Shown one piece after another: positions 10,571 through 23,661 of a stretch of DNA of 64,000 nt. A program made the position numbers and the translations under genes. The stretch's first letter is position 1. The number at the start of each line of letters is the position of its first letter. The stretch is from Mycteria americana (taxonomy: Eukaryota; Chordata; Aves; Ciconiiformes; Ciconiidae): NCBI RefSeq assembly GCF_035582795.1, contig NC_134365.1, forward strand, positions 135,497,077 through 135,561,076, in the 5' to 3' direction. Under the pieces are notes generated by a model. The model searched no databases. It was not told the origin of the DNA and saw only the letters and a list, made by a program, of their open reading frames with translations.

Positions 10571-13500
10571 TAGTGAGTACCTTCATGTAATTCCAGCTAG
10601 GAAGTAGGTACAGCAGCAGGGTACCACTAGAAGCATCTAAAGCATCGTTCCTCCTTTCAAGTGCTTGTTTGCTCCTGGGCTGCACTTGGGATCCAGGTGT
10701 TTTAATTATACCAATTATGTTTTTGGACTTTCCTTTAGATGCTTAGCAGGACAAAAATACTTTAAAAAAAAAAAACCATAGGTGAGACTGTTGTCTGTTG
10801 TATGAGTTAGCTTTTCTTTATGTTTTTTTCCAATGCGTTTGTAGACAGAGAGGACACTTGCACAGCGGTTTTACTTATATCCAGGCTGTCAGCTCCAGAA
10901 AGGAAAGCTTAATCAGAAGCTGAAGATGTGGTAACAGTTAAGGGGCCTATTACTGCACGGATTGCGAAACAGTAAATTCTCTTTTGAAGTACTCCTACTG
11001 TATTTGGCAGGCACTCATTCTTCCCTCTTGTAAAAGTGGGTAGCTCCAGTCCAGTGCCTCCGATTTGTGTGTCTAGGCTGTGATGTTACAAATCAAATAC
11101 ATACATCAAATGTATGGGGGCATCTATGGATTTTAGTATTCATAAAGATGTTGGATGGTTCTGCCAGCCCTGTTAGCTGAAAACAGCTTAAAATACACCC
11201 TAAGACCTATTGGTGTGGTCGTCCAGTCTCACTGTACTCCACTTGAGTGACTGGGTCAGAAGTAATGGGCACCCTGTATCCCACTGTGGTTGTCAGCCCC
11301 ATCCCCTTAACAGCAGCTTATACTACTCGCAACCTAGTAATGTGTCTTTGGACCACTACCGTTAACCAGAGTGTTAGCGAGTGAGCAGAAGCCTCTTCCC
11401 AAAATAGGGCACCGATTTCACAGAAGGGTTGGAAATAATGTGCAAGAGTGTAGGGATTGTTTCCCTAAGAATGTGAGTACGCCACCGATAAGTGGAACAA
11501 GTACGGTCACTGGTGTGTTGTTATACCACCACCAACTAATGAAACAGTTGCTGAAAAGTAAGTGGGAAAAGCCAAGATTAGCTACTGCTCCTCTGTATTT
11601 AATTATGCCGTAATCCTCAACAGCCTCCTGCTCTTTCCCTCCTCTCCCCAACTTGAATTGATGCTATCATATTGCTAGGTGTACATTTTGTCTACAAAGG
11701 TAGGAAGAGTGATCTCAGGCTTCATGAAATGTTTTAAGCTAAACTGCTGTAAAGTTACTGTTTAGGACTACGAAAGTCAAGGTTAACTGTAGTATTTAGT
11801 ACAGGATAATACAGAAAATAATGTATGGTAACTAAGAAAGAGAAAAGAATATAGCCAGTAGCTGAATATGTGCTGTTACAAGCAGCTTAGGTTAACCTAG
11901 CAATAGTTATATAGGCAGATGTTAGAGAATCAAAAAACATTGAAGATGTGTGTCTGATTTAGGGCTTGGGGAAGCGTTTAGAAGAAACAGCTTGAGTGCC
12001 AAGTAGCCAATAACTTTATATTGAGAAGACAGCTTGACTGTTTCTGATTACTTGCATAGATTGACATATTCTAAATCAATTCAAATAATAAAAGGGGAAA
12101 GGGAGGACAGCATGGCACCTAATAGTTTCCTTCCTTCATACCCAAGTCCTCCTTAAAACAGGTAATTTCCTTATTACTGGTTTTCAAAATAATATTTACT
12201 CTCGATTGAATAGGTTTTTCATTCTTTTTTTCTGTACTTGCATAATCATCATTTGCACATATGACTGTAGAAAACGTTAGCTTATATTCTTACACTCTAT
12301 GCATATTGCACAGTAAGGATAAGTAAATATCTCTTCATCTTCCTATGAAAACCTGATTCTTGTGGGATAAAGTCCTTGAACTCATGATTTCTCAGATAAT
12401 GTTGGGTGGTCATGTGGATTTCTTCATTTTTTGCCATCCACACATTAAACTGGTTCTCTTGTACTGCTCATTGTTGAGATTTCTCAAGGGACTTTTGCAT
12501 CTATTTCCTCTATCATGAGAAATATTGTTATCATGGGAACACAATGTTGTTCCTAGTACCTTAATATGCCTTAATAATTATCCTTTCTGTGTCCTTCCTG
12601 TAAAAAATAATATTCTTTTTATTTTACCTCAACATCCCAAGTGGATGAACTTGGTAGGAGCATCAGCTACTGGTTTTGCTAAGGACATGGTTACAGCAGA
12701 TGACACTCAATGTTCCTTCCAATGGCTAACTAAGCATATTTTATTTTTCCTCTCTCCCAAAACCATACTTTCCTCAAGGGGAGTGCATATATGTGTAATT
12801 AGAACTTAGACATACAGAAATAAAGCTGTTTAGCTGAGTTCCTGGCTTATTCCAAACACCTCAAAGGATCAAGGAATCTTTGGTAACCGTATGCCATAGC
12901 TGAATGTCTATGTTATTTTAAAATAACTTAATGTGGACATTATAGTTAGAAAATGCTTTATCAAGCCATATATTAATTTTTTTCAGAAATATTTTAAAAA
13001 TTGGTTTATATAGCAGCTACTTCAAAGAGCATACATAACTCACTAACCATAATTCAGTTAAAGAGGTATCTTATCTTGACGCTTAACTTACTAAAGCCTA
13101 CACTTACTGTTCTGTTAGACCAAATTCTTTCTTCCAGTGTCAGTCTATTGCTTGTGATAAGCGATGGAGTGCCTAAGGGAAGTTACTAGTGCAGTAAGTA
13201 GGTTTGAAATGCATTGGACATGGATATTCCACCCCCACCAGTATATGTCTTTTTCCAGTAAATTCTAACCTCTGGATTAAGAAATCCAGAGGTGGCAGAC
13301 TAAGTTCTGTTTCTTGTTCCACCTCCTGTCTCCACCACACTCTATTGCACTTCCCTGATTAGTCCCTTTTTAATCTTAAGTAATAGGGCTCTAAGTAAGT
13401 GCACTTCATCTCTTGCAATATCTTGGAATATTTCAGGTTTGGTACATCAACTGAGCACTTCATAAACGTGTGAAAATACCCAGTTTCTGTCAGATTGAAA

Positions 13501-15837
13501 GGACCATCTGGACTCTCTCATCCTGCTTTTGAAATAGCCAAAAGCAGATAGAGAAGAATGTAGGAAACAGGTCATATACAACGAAATCTCTCGTGTGTGA
13601 TCTCCCACTTCCAGCGCTTACCAGCTTGCAGATTCCCCAGCTGAGGCTCACTGTGTCATGATAAACCCCTCCCTTTTCAGCTGGGGAAATGGGGAGCGAG
13701 GATGAGAGTCATTCAGAAAAGTCAGGAAAAGTCTGATTCTACAAGTGACCAGGGGTTGCACAGGTGTACTCTGGGGCTGTATCAGGAATCTGGATTTGGG
13801 TGCTCATCTCCAATCAGAAATCCATATTTTAGTGGCGTTGTTTAAAGACAGCAGCACAAGATTTGTTCTTTTTGGTCAAAAAGCAGTTTTCCCTTGGAGT
13901 CTGTTCTTCTGTTAGAAAGCTTAGGTGTACACTGAGAGTTCTATATATGCTAGCAGAATATTTGAGTCATTTTAGAACAGTAGATTACAAAGGGGAAAAT
14001 ACGTTCCTCTTTCAGGACAGAAAACCTTGAGGTCAATGCTTTTCATCACATACTAGGAAAGGGCTAGACCTTCAGCTCCAAGTCAAGTCTCTCTCCAGGC
14101 TCCTGTTGGACACTCCCCACCTCATCTGAAAAGACTTCAAATCTTTGTTCTCTCCATAGAAGTGTGATGGTGTCTGCCTTGCTTGCCAGCAGCCTGCTGA
14201 GATTTGCCACTGAGCAGAACCACCTTCTGTGGTGGCGGGGCTGCGCAGGGCTTCTCTGAACCCTTTGGTGTTCTCAAGACCTGCTTCTGTCACTGAGATA
14301 TGCAGAAATACTGTCTCAAGCTCTGTTCAAACTTTTGCTCAGTATGCCATCACAAAAGTATTTCAATTTGATGGTGCAGTTGGCTGTGTGCTCCTCCAGC
14401 CTCTATTTTTAGAGGTTTGCAAGGCCATCCTTCATTCAGCTGCATGAGGTTAGGTAAAGGTGTAGGGGATATATGGCTTAGAGACATCCACCCCATGACA
14501 ATCATTTGGAGCAAAAATTTAACTCATTTAACAAAAACTGGAAGCCATTTAAAATGTACGTTTTTCCTTTGTATTTACCTTTGAATCCCTCAACAAAACT
14601 TGGGTACGAGATGCATCCAGAAGATGAGGCACGTTCTTCCCCTTTTGTAGGTTGCTTGTGCAGTTTGACAGAGGAAAATACTGCTAGATCCAAAAATGTT
14701 TCCAGCTCAAACAATCACATAGCATAGCACAGTGAGAATATGCCCTTGGACAGCAGGTTTTGAATAACTTCCATTTTTGTGCTGTGAAGTAAAGGCTAAG
14801 TGTACTCTAGTCCCTGTTCCAAGCCTCTTGTGTAGATGATGCATGCATGCCTAAAGAGACAAGGTGTAAATCACTGAGCACTCCCCAAACTAGAATTCTG
14901 AGAAATTTAAACTTTCACAATACTTGGGGAGTTAACACTGATCCTCAGAACACACTGACGAACATGGTATGTGAGGAGAAAATGAGATCTGGTGGAGATC
15001 AGAAAGACTATTACATCTTGCAGATCAATCAGAGATTCAGATTAGGGGCTCCCGCCTGTCTACATAGTTTGTAATATTTTTCATGGTAACAATAATGAAT
15101 GCACCTAGTTTACATAGCTGAAGTACTATATCCATACGATTTCTTCAGCAGATATTATTATGTTTTACTATTATACAATAATAAGAAATCAGAAGCCACA
15201 GAAACTTGGGCTGAGCTGAATTAGTGGTAGCGTGGGAGCCTTTTCAACTAAAGTTCCCCCATTGTAGTTCTGTGAAATTAGTCCCTTGATGGTACTGAAG
15301 GTTACTTTTATGTTTATTAGTATAGAGTTGAGTATTGACCACTTTATGAAGTTGGTATTTGTGTTACTCTATTTCTATATGGTTGTCTTGGCAGAACAAT
15401 ATTGCATTGGTGTAACTGGCACAGAAAAGGACTGGAAACTAACATTTATTAAAACATGAGAGTTTCTGAAACAGTAAAAATTCTAACACTGATCATTGGC
15501 AAGACAATGTTTTTGGATGAATGATCTTTAGGTAATTCCCTGATCAGTGCTCATTTTGAACCTCTGCCATAGTGTACCAGTTGGTACAACAGTTGGTGCA
15601 GCACATTCTGAACCATCTCACAGCAGTTAAGTTACTTAAGGAAACTTTTTTTTTTTTTTTTTGCAAACCTATTTTTAAGCTGGGTCACTTCCCCTGTTCA
15701 GTTTGCATTAGTGCCAGCCCAGCTGAAGGAGAAATGCACTGGGAGGTGAGAAGAGCGGTGGAGGTATGAAGACTGTTGTAAGCTGGTATAGCCTCTGAAG
15801 ACTTTGAGGAAAGCATGGCCTTAATTAGCTGTTAGGC

Positions 15838-16385
15838 TCACAGAATTGTGTATGTTGGAAGGGACCTCTGGGGGTTGCTAGTTCAACCTCCTGTGCAAAG
15901 CAGGTTTGCTCTAACCTCCAGTTAGAGAAGGTTGCTCACAGCTTTGTCCTGTTGTTTTTTGAGTATTTCCAAGGATGGAGGTCCCACAGCCTCTCCAGGA
16001 AACCTGTTCCAGGGTTTGAACACCCTCACGGTTAAAAAGAAGTAGCTTCCTTGCATCTCATTGGAATCTTCTGTGTTCTGAGTTGTGTCCCTTGCCTCTT
16101 GTTCATCCACAGTGTGCAACCAAGAAGAGTCTTGGCTCTCTCTTCTCTTCCCCTCCACCCCAGTTACGTAGTTGCAGACAGGAGTAAGATCTCCCCTCAT
16201 CGTTCTTTCCTACGGACTGAACAAACCTAGATCTCTGAGCCTCTCCTCAGTATCATGTGCTCCAGTCCCTTCAGCAGTCTTGTTAGTCATCTGCTGGACT
16301 CGCTCATTTTTCTCATGCTGGGGAGCCCCAAAATGGAAACGGTATTTTGGAGGCAGTCTCAACATAACAGTATTTTTCACTGCAG
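15838..16385 (-). mobile_element. CR1 LINE 3' end, old copy
   Basis: On the plus strand the sequence runs through the reversed CR1 3' landmarks: ggaagggacctctgggggt, then the gttcaacctcctg motif, tccaggaaacctgttccag, ttctttcctac and gagcctctcctcagta, up to tgctggggagccccaaaatgg. It is therefore a minus-strand insertion with its 3' end near 15838. The terminal ATTCTATG-type repeats are reduced to cacagaattgtgtatg. Sequence decay suggests an old copy, and no frame is intact. Confidence 0.88.
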
Positions 16386-17879
16386 TCTGAAACAAGCATC
16401 TGGTGTATGATTTTTTTTTTTGTCCACTACTGAGCATTGGAGCACTCGATCTGAATCACAAGACTTGAACTTGACTCCAAGAATCTGAGAACTCCTGACT
16501 CACTTCCCTGTTAGAGAAGGTAACTGAGTGACTCTGCCTCAGCACAGGAGTTGCATGAAGTGAAAAAATACAATTGGGAGGTATTGCATAAAAAAAAATT
16601 TAGAGGTTCACCTTTTTTTTTTTTTCTCCCCTTAGAGTAGCTTTTATCTTCAGTGCCATCAGATGTGCCTGTATCTCTAGTGAAAACTGCACCCTGGACT
16701 ATGGTACTGGTTACTGTGATAACCACAAATAAATAGATCTGAAAACCTTTGGGGGAAAAAAATAATTCTCATGTTTTATGGACTCCTTGTGAATTATTTT
16801 TGAAAATTTGTTTCAACTGTGTGTTTTTTGAAGCTAGTTTTGTTAATAGCCATTGAACTTAGTTGGGATAATAAGTGAGATTCAGATTGTCACTGCAGAT
16901 TTCTGAACGAGATAAAGAATCTTCCACAAGATGACAGATTTTATGTGTGCTTATATCTCGAGCTTAGATTGGGACTTTTGTTAAATTCAAGTTATTTTGT
17001 CTTGAGCCTATCCTCCTAAGATTTCTTCAACTGTCAGTTGCCAAAGTGAAATCTATTACTTGTTTTCTGTCAGAACTATATGGTTGCCAAAAGGGATTGG
17101 CTGCATAGGATGGTCGTGGAAATGTTTTTATCTATTATTTCAGTGGTTTCAGTTTGTTAACTTAGAGCTAAGATTCAAAGGTCTGATTTATAGCTATTGA
17201 ATCCCAGCTGAGAAAAGTAAATGCTAGTATGGAGGGTAGGACATACTCGTCATACCAGAAGGACCTTCAGAGGTATACTTGTTTGAGCTGTGAGGTTCTG
17301 GAATTATTTTTAAGTTCATGTTTAAACCAAGTATTTTTCTTAAGTCTATAATCAGTTTGCGTGTTCATTCTGTAGGATCACTTCTTCATCTTTTTATTTA
17401 ATTAGCTTGCAGTCTGTCTTCTAGGGAGGTGCCTTCTGAGGAAATAAACAAGTGCAACTACTGGAATAATTTCACTGATGTTGCTGTCTATTCAAGCCCC
17501 ATTTTAAACTCCCTACCTGTATCTACTCAAAGGCCATAATTATTTGTCACTGCCTTGGTATCAGCAACCCCTGAAGTCACAATTTTCCATCTGCAATATT
17601 TAAGACAAAAGAGTCTAAGAGATACCACTAGCTTCAGATCAGTCTTCTAAGTGTCAGAAGTTGAAGACCTCTTCCATGGCCGAGTAGCACCTGTCCCAGA
17701 CACACGAATGGAAACAACAGTCACTGGTGGTTCAAACAGCACCAGCTTTTACTGTACTGCTGGATCAGGTACTGGATCTGCATGAGACAAGGGCAAAAGG
17801 CAGGTAAGAGGAGAATTCTGTTGCTTGGACCACCACAAAGGAAAAAGGAGGTCAGATACGTGTTTCAGCACACCCTCAG
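16386..17879. other. Intergenic sequence, nothing recognised
   Basis: AT-rich DNA with short T runs (about 16610-16626) between two CR1 fragments. No gene, RNA or repeat family was identified. Confidence 0.6.
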
Positions 17880-18612
17880 GTACTTCACATTTTCTCCCCA
17901 GGTGCAGGACTTGGCATTTCCCTTCTCAAACTTCATAAAGATTCTGTTGACCCATTTCTCCAGACTGTCGAGGTCCCTTTGAATGGCAGCACAGCCATCT
18001 GATGTATCACCTACTCCTCCCAGGTTTGTGTCATCTGCAAACTTGCTGAGGGTGCACTCTGTCTCATCACCCAGGTCGTTAATGAAGATGTCGAGGAGTA
18101 TTAACTCCTGGGGTACACCGCTAGTGACTGGCCTCCAGCTTGACCTTATGCCACTGATCACAACCCTCTGAGCCTGGCAGTTCAGTTAGTTTTCAGTCCA
18201 CCCCACTGGTCATTTATCTATTTCATCAGTTTGTCTATGAGGATGTTATGGGAGACAGCGTTGAAAGCCTTGCTCAAGTCAGCATAAAAAACGTCCGCTG
18301 CTCTCCCTTCCTTCACCAAGCCACTCGTATCATCTCATCATAGGGGAGGCATGATGATCACTTTGTAAATCAATGCTGACTACTCCCCAACACCTTCTTA
18401 TCCTTAAAAGGTTTGGAAATCATTTGCAACACCACCTTCCCAGGGACTGAGGTGAGGCCGCCTGCCCTGTAGATTCTTGGATCCTCCTTTTTGCCCTTCT
18501 TGAAGAGAGCAGTAACTTTTGGTGGTTTTCCTGTCCCCAGGAACCTCCCCTGATCACCATCACCTTTCAGAGATTCGCGAGAGTGGCCTCACAATGACAT
18601 CAGCTCCATGAT
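17880..18612 (-). mobile_element. CR1 LINE fragment, reverse-transcriptase region
   Basis: The minus strand encodes, over 17865-18161, SGIRSSWRPVTSGVPQ, a decayed FINDL segment, then KFADDTNLGGVGDT and AAIQRDLDSLEKWVN. This covers the RT palm with an intact FADD. Just upstream in the sense direction, a second frame reads DLSKAFNAVSHNIL, the conserved D-containing RT motif. Frameshifts and stops separate the blocks. The recognisable element stops at about 18612, exactly where the 300-bp repeat copy A begins. Confidence 0.92.
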
Positions 18613-18920
18613 GTTATAACTCCTACATAACTCAAACCCAGAGGAAGCAGCATGTTCCATGAATTCCAGGATTTGCAGGAAGGAAGAAAAATGATCTTTA
18701 ATTGTACGTGACAGTGATCTTTAACCTTTAAAATTAAGGTAAGTTAATGTTTGATTAACATCAGCTGTTTACTCAGTTTTGAAATGTACGACAACTATCC
18801 ATAAATACATCTCTGAAACTTCTGTAAAGTTACGTTAATTTACCTTTTTAGCATATGTATTTCAGATTTCTTCGTTGAATGTTTATACATTATAAATCAA
18901 AATACCTGATTTTTCAGCAC
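18613..18920 (+). repeat. Unclassified about 300-bp direct repeat, copy A
   Basis: This matches 26300-26600 in the same orientation, at roughly 80% identity by eye. Shared landmarks in order: gttataactc, gaggaag, catgttccatgaatt, gatctttaattgtacgtg, aattaaggtaagttaatgtt, gattaacat, gtttatacattataaa and ctgatttttc. No terminal inverted repeats, tail or coding frame is visible. It could be an unclassified interspersed repeat or one half of an old duplication; the abrupt CR1 border on its left is consistent with either. Confidence 0.82.
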
Positions 18921-20339
18921 TCGTAGGTGTGTTGGGTGCATCCCATCAGTGTCTTCTGGTTCTAGTTTCTCCAAGTATGGCTGCTCTGCTCCTCTCCTTT
19001 AGCTACATCATGTCATGTTCTATCCTTTCTCCACTGAAACCTAGAATACTGGATCCAAGGTCAAATCCATCATAAAAGGAAGAATTCAGATGTATAGAAT
19101 ATATGGATATATACTAGCCTCTGAGGGTTAGGGTTGGTTTTTGTTGTTGGTTTTGGTTGTTTTTTTAAGGAAAAACAAACAAAAATCCCACACCTCTAAA
19201 CAGGAGACAAGCAGATTTGTGGTCCCCTGAATATGGGAAAGCAAGTTCTATTAGTGGTGACACCTGAAAATCATATTGACTGTAAAAGACCTTATTGTCA
19301 TTTGCCTAAGATTATAGAAATCATGCGGACTCTCATTAGCATGGCCACTCCACTCTTTAGATGCCAAGTATGCAGGTCCGTCCGATTCACCCCCTTTTGA
19401 AAGCGTTCTCCCCTGTACCATCCAGCATTGCTAGAACAGAAGTCTGCGGCCAGCACAGAGGGTCAAAGAGGTAGCGCCAGAATTCGTTCATAGGTCTAGT
19501 TGTTTCAATTTCTCCTGCTTCAGAGGATGCTCTATAACTCTGTTGTACTGAGGACAGAATCAGAATTTTGAAATTATCTTTCTATTAAGATTTAAGTGTC
19601 AAATGGACTATTACAATCTGATCTGCTCCATCACGTCAAGCTATATTGGAAAACCTGGCAAATTTATATTTTGTTTAAAAGCAATTGTCTTTCACATGCA
19701 GCTTATTCCTAACTGATAAAGGCAATGGCAGTCCACAGATTTAGAGGAAAATTATGATCCTCAATATTTCCTGATGGAGGAAAAGAAATTTAATGCAATT
19801 GAGAAAGAGACACCTTTTTTTCTGTGTTATGCAGTGTGGGAAGCTACTGGGCTGAAATGTTATGGCATCAATATAGTTCACAGCAGAATAGCAGAATATG
19901 TCTATTTATACCAAAGCATTTCCCACAGAGCAAAGAAGTTGGATAATGCTTTGACATCAGTAGGCCAGAGAAAGGCTAATCAGTAACTTAGGTTCTCTTT
20001 GTTTCAGACATGGCAGAAGGAGCATCTGAATCTGTATTTTAATGTGGTGGAAGACAAAGTCAAATAAGCCAGAAAGGTGAACGGGTCCCAGGGCAAGGGA
20101 ACGAGGGATGTGGAGCAGAAGTGTGGCTCTAATGCCCTTCCTTAGCTGAAGTCTCTTGCTATAGTTCTAACTCCAGAAAGTGGGTTGATGAGAGGTGTTG
20201 TCTCAGTTATGTAACTCACCAAGGTGTTTCCCATCTGTTGAATCGTCTCTCTTCAAACAGGCTAGGTGACAATCTTCCACCACCACTCATGAAACCAAAC
20301 AAGTTAATAAATAGTTTATTTTAATAATAGGGCTTTAAT
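18921..20339. other. Intergenic sequence, nothing recognised
   Basis: Non-coding DNA between repeat copy A and the next CR1. It includes a GT-rich run at about 19130-19168. A 70-aa frame at 19774-19986 has no recognisable features. Confidence 0.55.
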
Positions 20340-21851
20340 AACAAGCTGTTGTGAAGACCTGAGACCTCCTGCAAGGTTGTAAAAATGTTGGTTGGGAGGC
20401 ACCTCTGCATGCTATCTTTGAGTTGGACCAGCTCAGCACTAGATTGTCACTCTTGGCTTTGCCTGAGTCTTGAAAAGCCCCAGGGACAGAGACTCCTCCA
20501 CCTCTCTGTGGTGGGCACCTGTCCTTGTGCCCAGCTACCCTCTTGTTGATTTTATTTTCTGATGCCCCGTCTGAACCTCCCAAGCTGTAAACTGTGGCAA
20601 TTGTTCTTTGTTAGACCAGCTGGCAGTAGCAAGAAGAGTTTGGCTCTGTCACTTTTGTAATAATGCTTCAAACAGTTGTAGGCTGATGTTATGTCTCTTC
20701 TTAGCTTCCTTTTTACCAGGCTAAGTCCAGCTCCTTTAGCCTCTCCTCAATAGCCTTCATAGTAGCCCTCCCCTGAACTCTTTCCAATTTCGCCATGTCC
20801 CTCTTGATCAGAAGTATCCAAACCTAAACACTATTTCAAGTATGGCCTCACCAGTACCAAGTAGAGATTATCTGCAAATTTCCCTTTACGTGCTGGCCAC
20901 ACTTCTAATGTACCCCAGCATGTAGCTTCTTTCAGAAGAGCAGGTCGCAGGTTCACGTTCAACCCAGCGTGCACTGTAACCCACGGGACTATGACCTAGC
21001 CAGCCACTTCCCAGCCTGTACCTGTACATGGGGTTATTCCAGCTGCCCCAGGTGCAGAACTTCATACTTCTTATAAGGATCACGAGGTCTCTGTCCAATC
21101 CTTAAGTTTTTCAGGGTCCTTCTGGGTTGAACCACCAGCCACTTCCCCTAACTTAGTGTTATCTGCAGATCTGCTGAGAATGAGCTCTGTGTTGCAGCCA
21201 GGTTGTTAATGAAGGCATTTGATATGGGTGCCAGTACTGACCCCAGGGTGCTTTGCTGATTACGAGCCAAATACTGAGTTATTGACTGCTACCCTTACAG
21301 CCAGTTTTCAATTCATCTAAACAGTCTGTTTGTCCAGTCCGTGCTTCTGCGGTTTCCAGAGAGGAAGGTGGTGTCAAAAGCCATATTTAAATTAAGGTAT
21401 ATTACACCCACCAGTCTGCCCTTGCCCACAAAACCAGTCATTTTATCACAGCAGGCAATCAGGCAGGTCAAACATGGTTTGCCTTCCTGGGCTGACTACT
21501 GCTGATTATGTGTTCCCTGATCTTTCCATTGACTGAGGTGAAGATGACTGGCGTATAGTTTCCCAAGTCCTCCTCCTTGCCTTTTTCAAAGATGAAGATT
21601 GATAGTGGCCTCATACTCAGGCCCACCAGGTCCTCCAGTAGCTTGAGGTGATTCCCATCCAGCCCAATGGATCTGAATACATCCAGTTTCTCTGACCTGT
21701 TGTCCCTCCACTGGGGGCTACCCCCTTCCTTCCCCGACTGTGCCCGTACAGGCAGAGGTCTGGGAGTTGGCTTTGGCTGTGAAGACAGAGGCAGAAAAAA
21801 GGCACTGAGTTCATCAGCTTTTTCATTGACACCTGTTGTCACTAGGGGCCT
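20340..21851 (-). mobile_element. CR1 LINE, longer decayed copy interrupted by the LTR element
   Basis: Minus-orientation CR1 running from a degraded 3' end (near 20340) into the 5' part of the RT domain. The minus frame at 21468-21857 reads DGNHLKLLEDL, RPLSIFIFEKG and KGKEEDLGNYTPV, which correspond to the conserved CR1 N-terminal RT block that contains NYRPV in live copies. Further frames carry the tctgagcctctcctc-type 3' landmarks. Many stops and shifts. The LTR element begins at 21852, and CR1-like sequence appears to resume at 24436, so the LTR element inserted into this copy. Confidence 0.87.
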
Positions 21852-22447
21852 TGTCATGGTTTAACCCCAGCCGGCAACTAAGCCCCCCACAGCCGCTTGC
21901 TCACTCCCCCCTGGTGGGATGGGGGAGAGAATTGGAAGAGTAAAAGTGAGAAAACCCGTGGGTTGAGATAAAGACAGTTTAATAGGGAAAGCAAAAGCCA
22001 CGCACACAAGCAAAGCAAAACAAGGAATTCCTTCACTCCTTCCCATGGGCAGGCAGGTGTTCAGCCATCTCCAGGAAAGCAGGGCTCCATTGCGCCTAAC
22101 GGTTACTTGGGAAGACAAAATGCCATAACTCCTAATGTCCCCCCCCCCCTCCTTCTTCCCCCAGCTGTATATGCTGAGCATGATGCCATATGGTATGGAA
22201 TAGCCCTTTGGTCAGCTGGGGTCAGCTGTACCAGCTGTGTCCCCTCCCAGCTCCTTGTGCCCCCCCAGCCTGCTCGCTGGTGGGGTGGGGTGAGAAGCTG
22301 AAAAGGCCTTGGCTCTGTGTCAGCACTGCTCAGCAGTAACTAAAACATCCCTGTGTTACCAACACTGTTTTCAGCACAAATCCAAAACACAGCCCCGTAC
22401 TAGCTACTATGAAGAAAATTAACTCTATCCCAGCCAAAACCAGCACA
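21852..22447 (-). repeat. 3' LTR of the ERVK-like element
   Basis: 596 bp, TG...CA on both strands. A reverse-complement ATTAAA poly(A) signal lies at 21978-21983. The region opposite the 5' LTR's TATA box reads gcatatac here, one change away. It aligns over its full length with 23839-24435. Confidence 0.92.
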
Positions 22448-22460
22448 TTCTCCACCCCTT
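22448..22460 (-). promoter_or_regulatory. Polypurine tract of the ERVK-like element
   Basis: On the sense strand the 13 bases directly before the 3' LTR read aaggggtggagaa, purine except for one T. The position is exactly that expected for the plus-strand priming site. Confidence 0.7.
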
Positions 22461-22924
22461 ATTCCATACCATTTACATCATGCTCAGGTACCACACTATC
22501 CAATAAAACCTCATTACCCACCCCCTTCCCATCCTTTGATATAATACACAGATATCCTTCCCTTAGTCTATGGATCACTCCTGTGAAATGTCTTTAAAAT
22601 GTCCACAAATGTCCATTGAGTTCATTTAGTCCATGCCTTTGGGCTCCATCTATTATGGGGGTCACTCAGGACAGGAGAGGTGGTGTGTTGCGTGGAGTTA
22701 CTGGGCACCAAAGCCAGCTCAGGTCAGGTCACTGCTGCACTTGCACTGCTTCTTGTAAGGCTTCTCCTCCATTGGTTCAGGTGGTTCCAGCTATAGTAAT
22801 TCCTGTATCATGCAACTCAGATCCTGGGTTACAACAATTTAAAGGTATGTCCATTACAATCTCCACCCCTGGTCCCTTTGAACTGGACCATCGGGTTTAA
22901 CACTGCAATGAACTGCTCCCCTTG

Positions 22925-23500
22925 CCCCTGCTCCGGCTTGGACTTATCGACAGACTGCAGTCCCTTAGGGGAGTACCTGCTCCAAGTGGAGCCTTATCTA
23001 TGAGCCACAGACTCTCCAGGGGTATACCTGCTGCGGCATAGGCTTATCCACAGCCACAGTCACTTTGAGGTGCACCTGTTCCAGTGTGGCCTTCTCCATG
23101 GGCCACCATGCCTTCAGAGGTATCCCTGCTCCAGCATGGCCTTACCCATGGCTGCAATGCCTCCAGGGGTGTACCTGCTCTGTCGTGGGCTTATCCATGG
23201 CCACATGCCTTGAGGTGCTCCAGCATGACCTCATGCACAGCCACTGATGCTTCAAGCTGTATCTGCTGCAGCATGGACTTATCCACAACCACAGATGCTT
23301 CGAGGTGTACCTTCTGCAGTGTGGACTTATCCTTGGGCCACAATCCCTTCAGAGGTATACCTGCTGCGGCACAGACATAACCATGGCCACACATGCTTCG
23401 GGATGTGCCTGCTCTGACATGGGCTTATCCACAGCCACAGATGCTTCGGGGTGTTCTGCTCCTGCGTGGACTCATCCACAGGTCACAGTCCCTTTGACTC
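22925..23500 (-). repeat. Internal minisatellite of the LTR element, about 48-bp period, about 12 units
   Basis: The core tggacttatccac and its variants (tgggcttatccac, tggccttacccat) recurs at 22939, 22987, 23039, 23087, 23137, 23186, 23226, 23274, 23322, 23371, 23420 and 23467. The spacing is 47-52 bases, except one unit of 40. Between cores lie variants of ccacagatgcttcgaggtgt. The usual period, 48, equals 16 codons. On the sense strand one frame stays open from 23394 to 23191 and shows a repeating 16-residue pattern (DKSxLQ...LEASVxV). Other units contain stops or length changes. Confidence 0.88.
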
Positions 23501-23661
23501 GAGTTCACACTGGAGTTCCAGCCTGCCCAGTACAGCAGCACAGAAACAGCAGCAATGCCATGGCCATCTGCCAGCCCAGGCACATCACCATTGCTGTTAT
23601 CAAAATGTCCCCAGGCACAGCAGAGTAAGATGATAAGCAGTACAGCAGGCAGCAAAAGCAA
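23425..23661 (-). CDS. Possible small ORF of the LTR element with a hydrophobic start (78 aa)
   Basis: On the element's sense strand, about 150 bases after the primer site, a 78-codon frame starts Met-Leu-Leu-Leu and continues with some 15 hydrophobic residues, like a signal peptide. It is then polar and ends with an Arg/Ser/Pro-rich, cysteine-containing tail that runs into the minisatellite. A second overlapping frame (23505-23711, 68 aa) is also hydrophobic. No retroviral domain is recognised. It may be chance; a C/G-rich region favours Leu, Val and Cys codons. It is not a gene I can name. Confidence 0.2.
   Translation of the reverse strand: MLLLPAVLLIILLCCAWGHFDNSNGDVPGLADGHGIAAVSVLLYWAGWNSSVNSSQRDCDLWMSPRRSRTPRSICGCG

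Larger units (their letters stand above)
6971..15837. other. Intergenic or extended 3' UTR sequence with no recognised gene
   Basis: Nearly 9 kb of AT-rich DNA. The only structured items seen are the second AATAAA, a small tandem repeat near 10.5 kb, a T run at about 15645-15662 and a CpG-containing patch at about 9700-9960. Open frames here are short, unrecognised and present on both strands. Confidence 0.6.
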
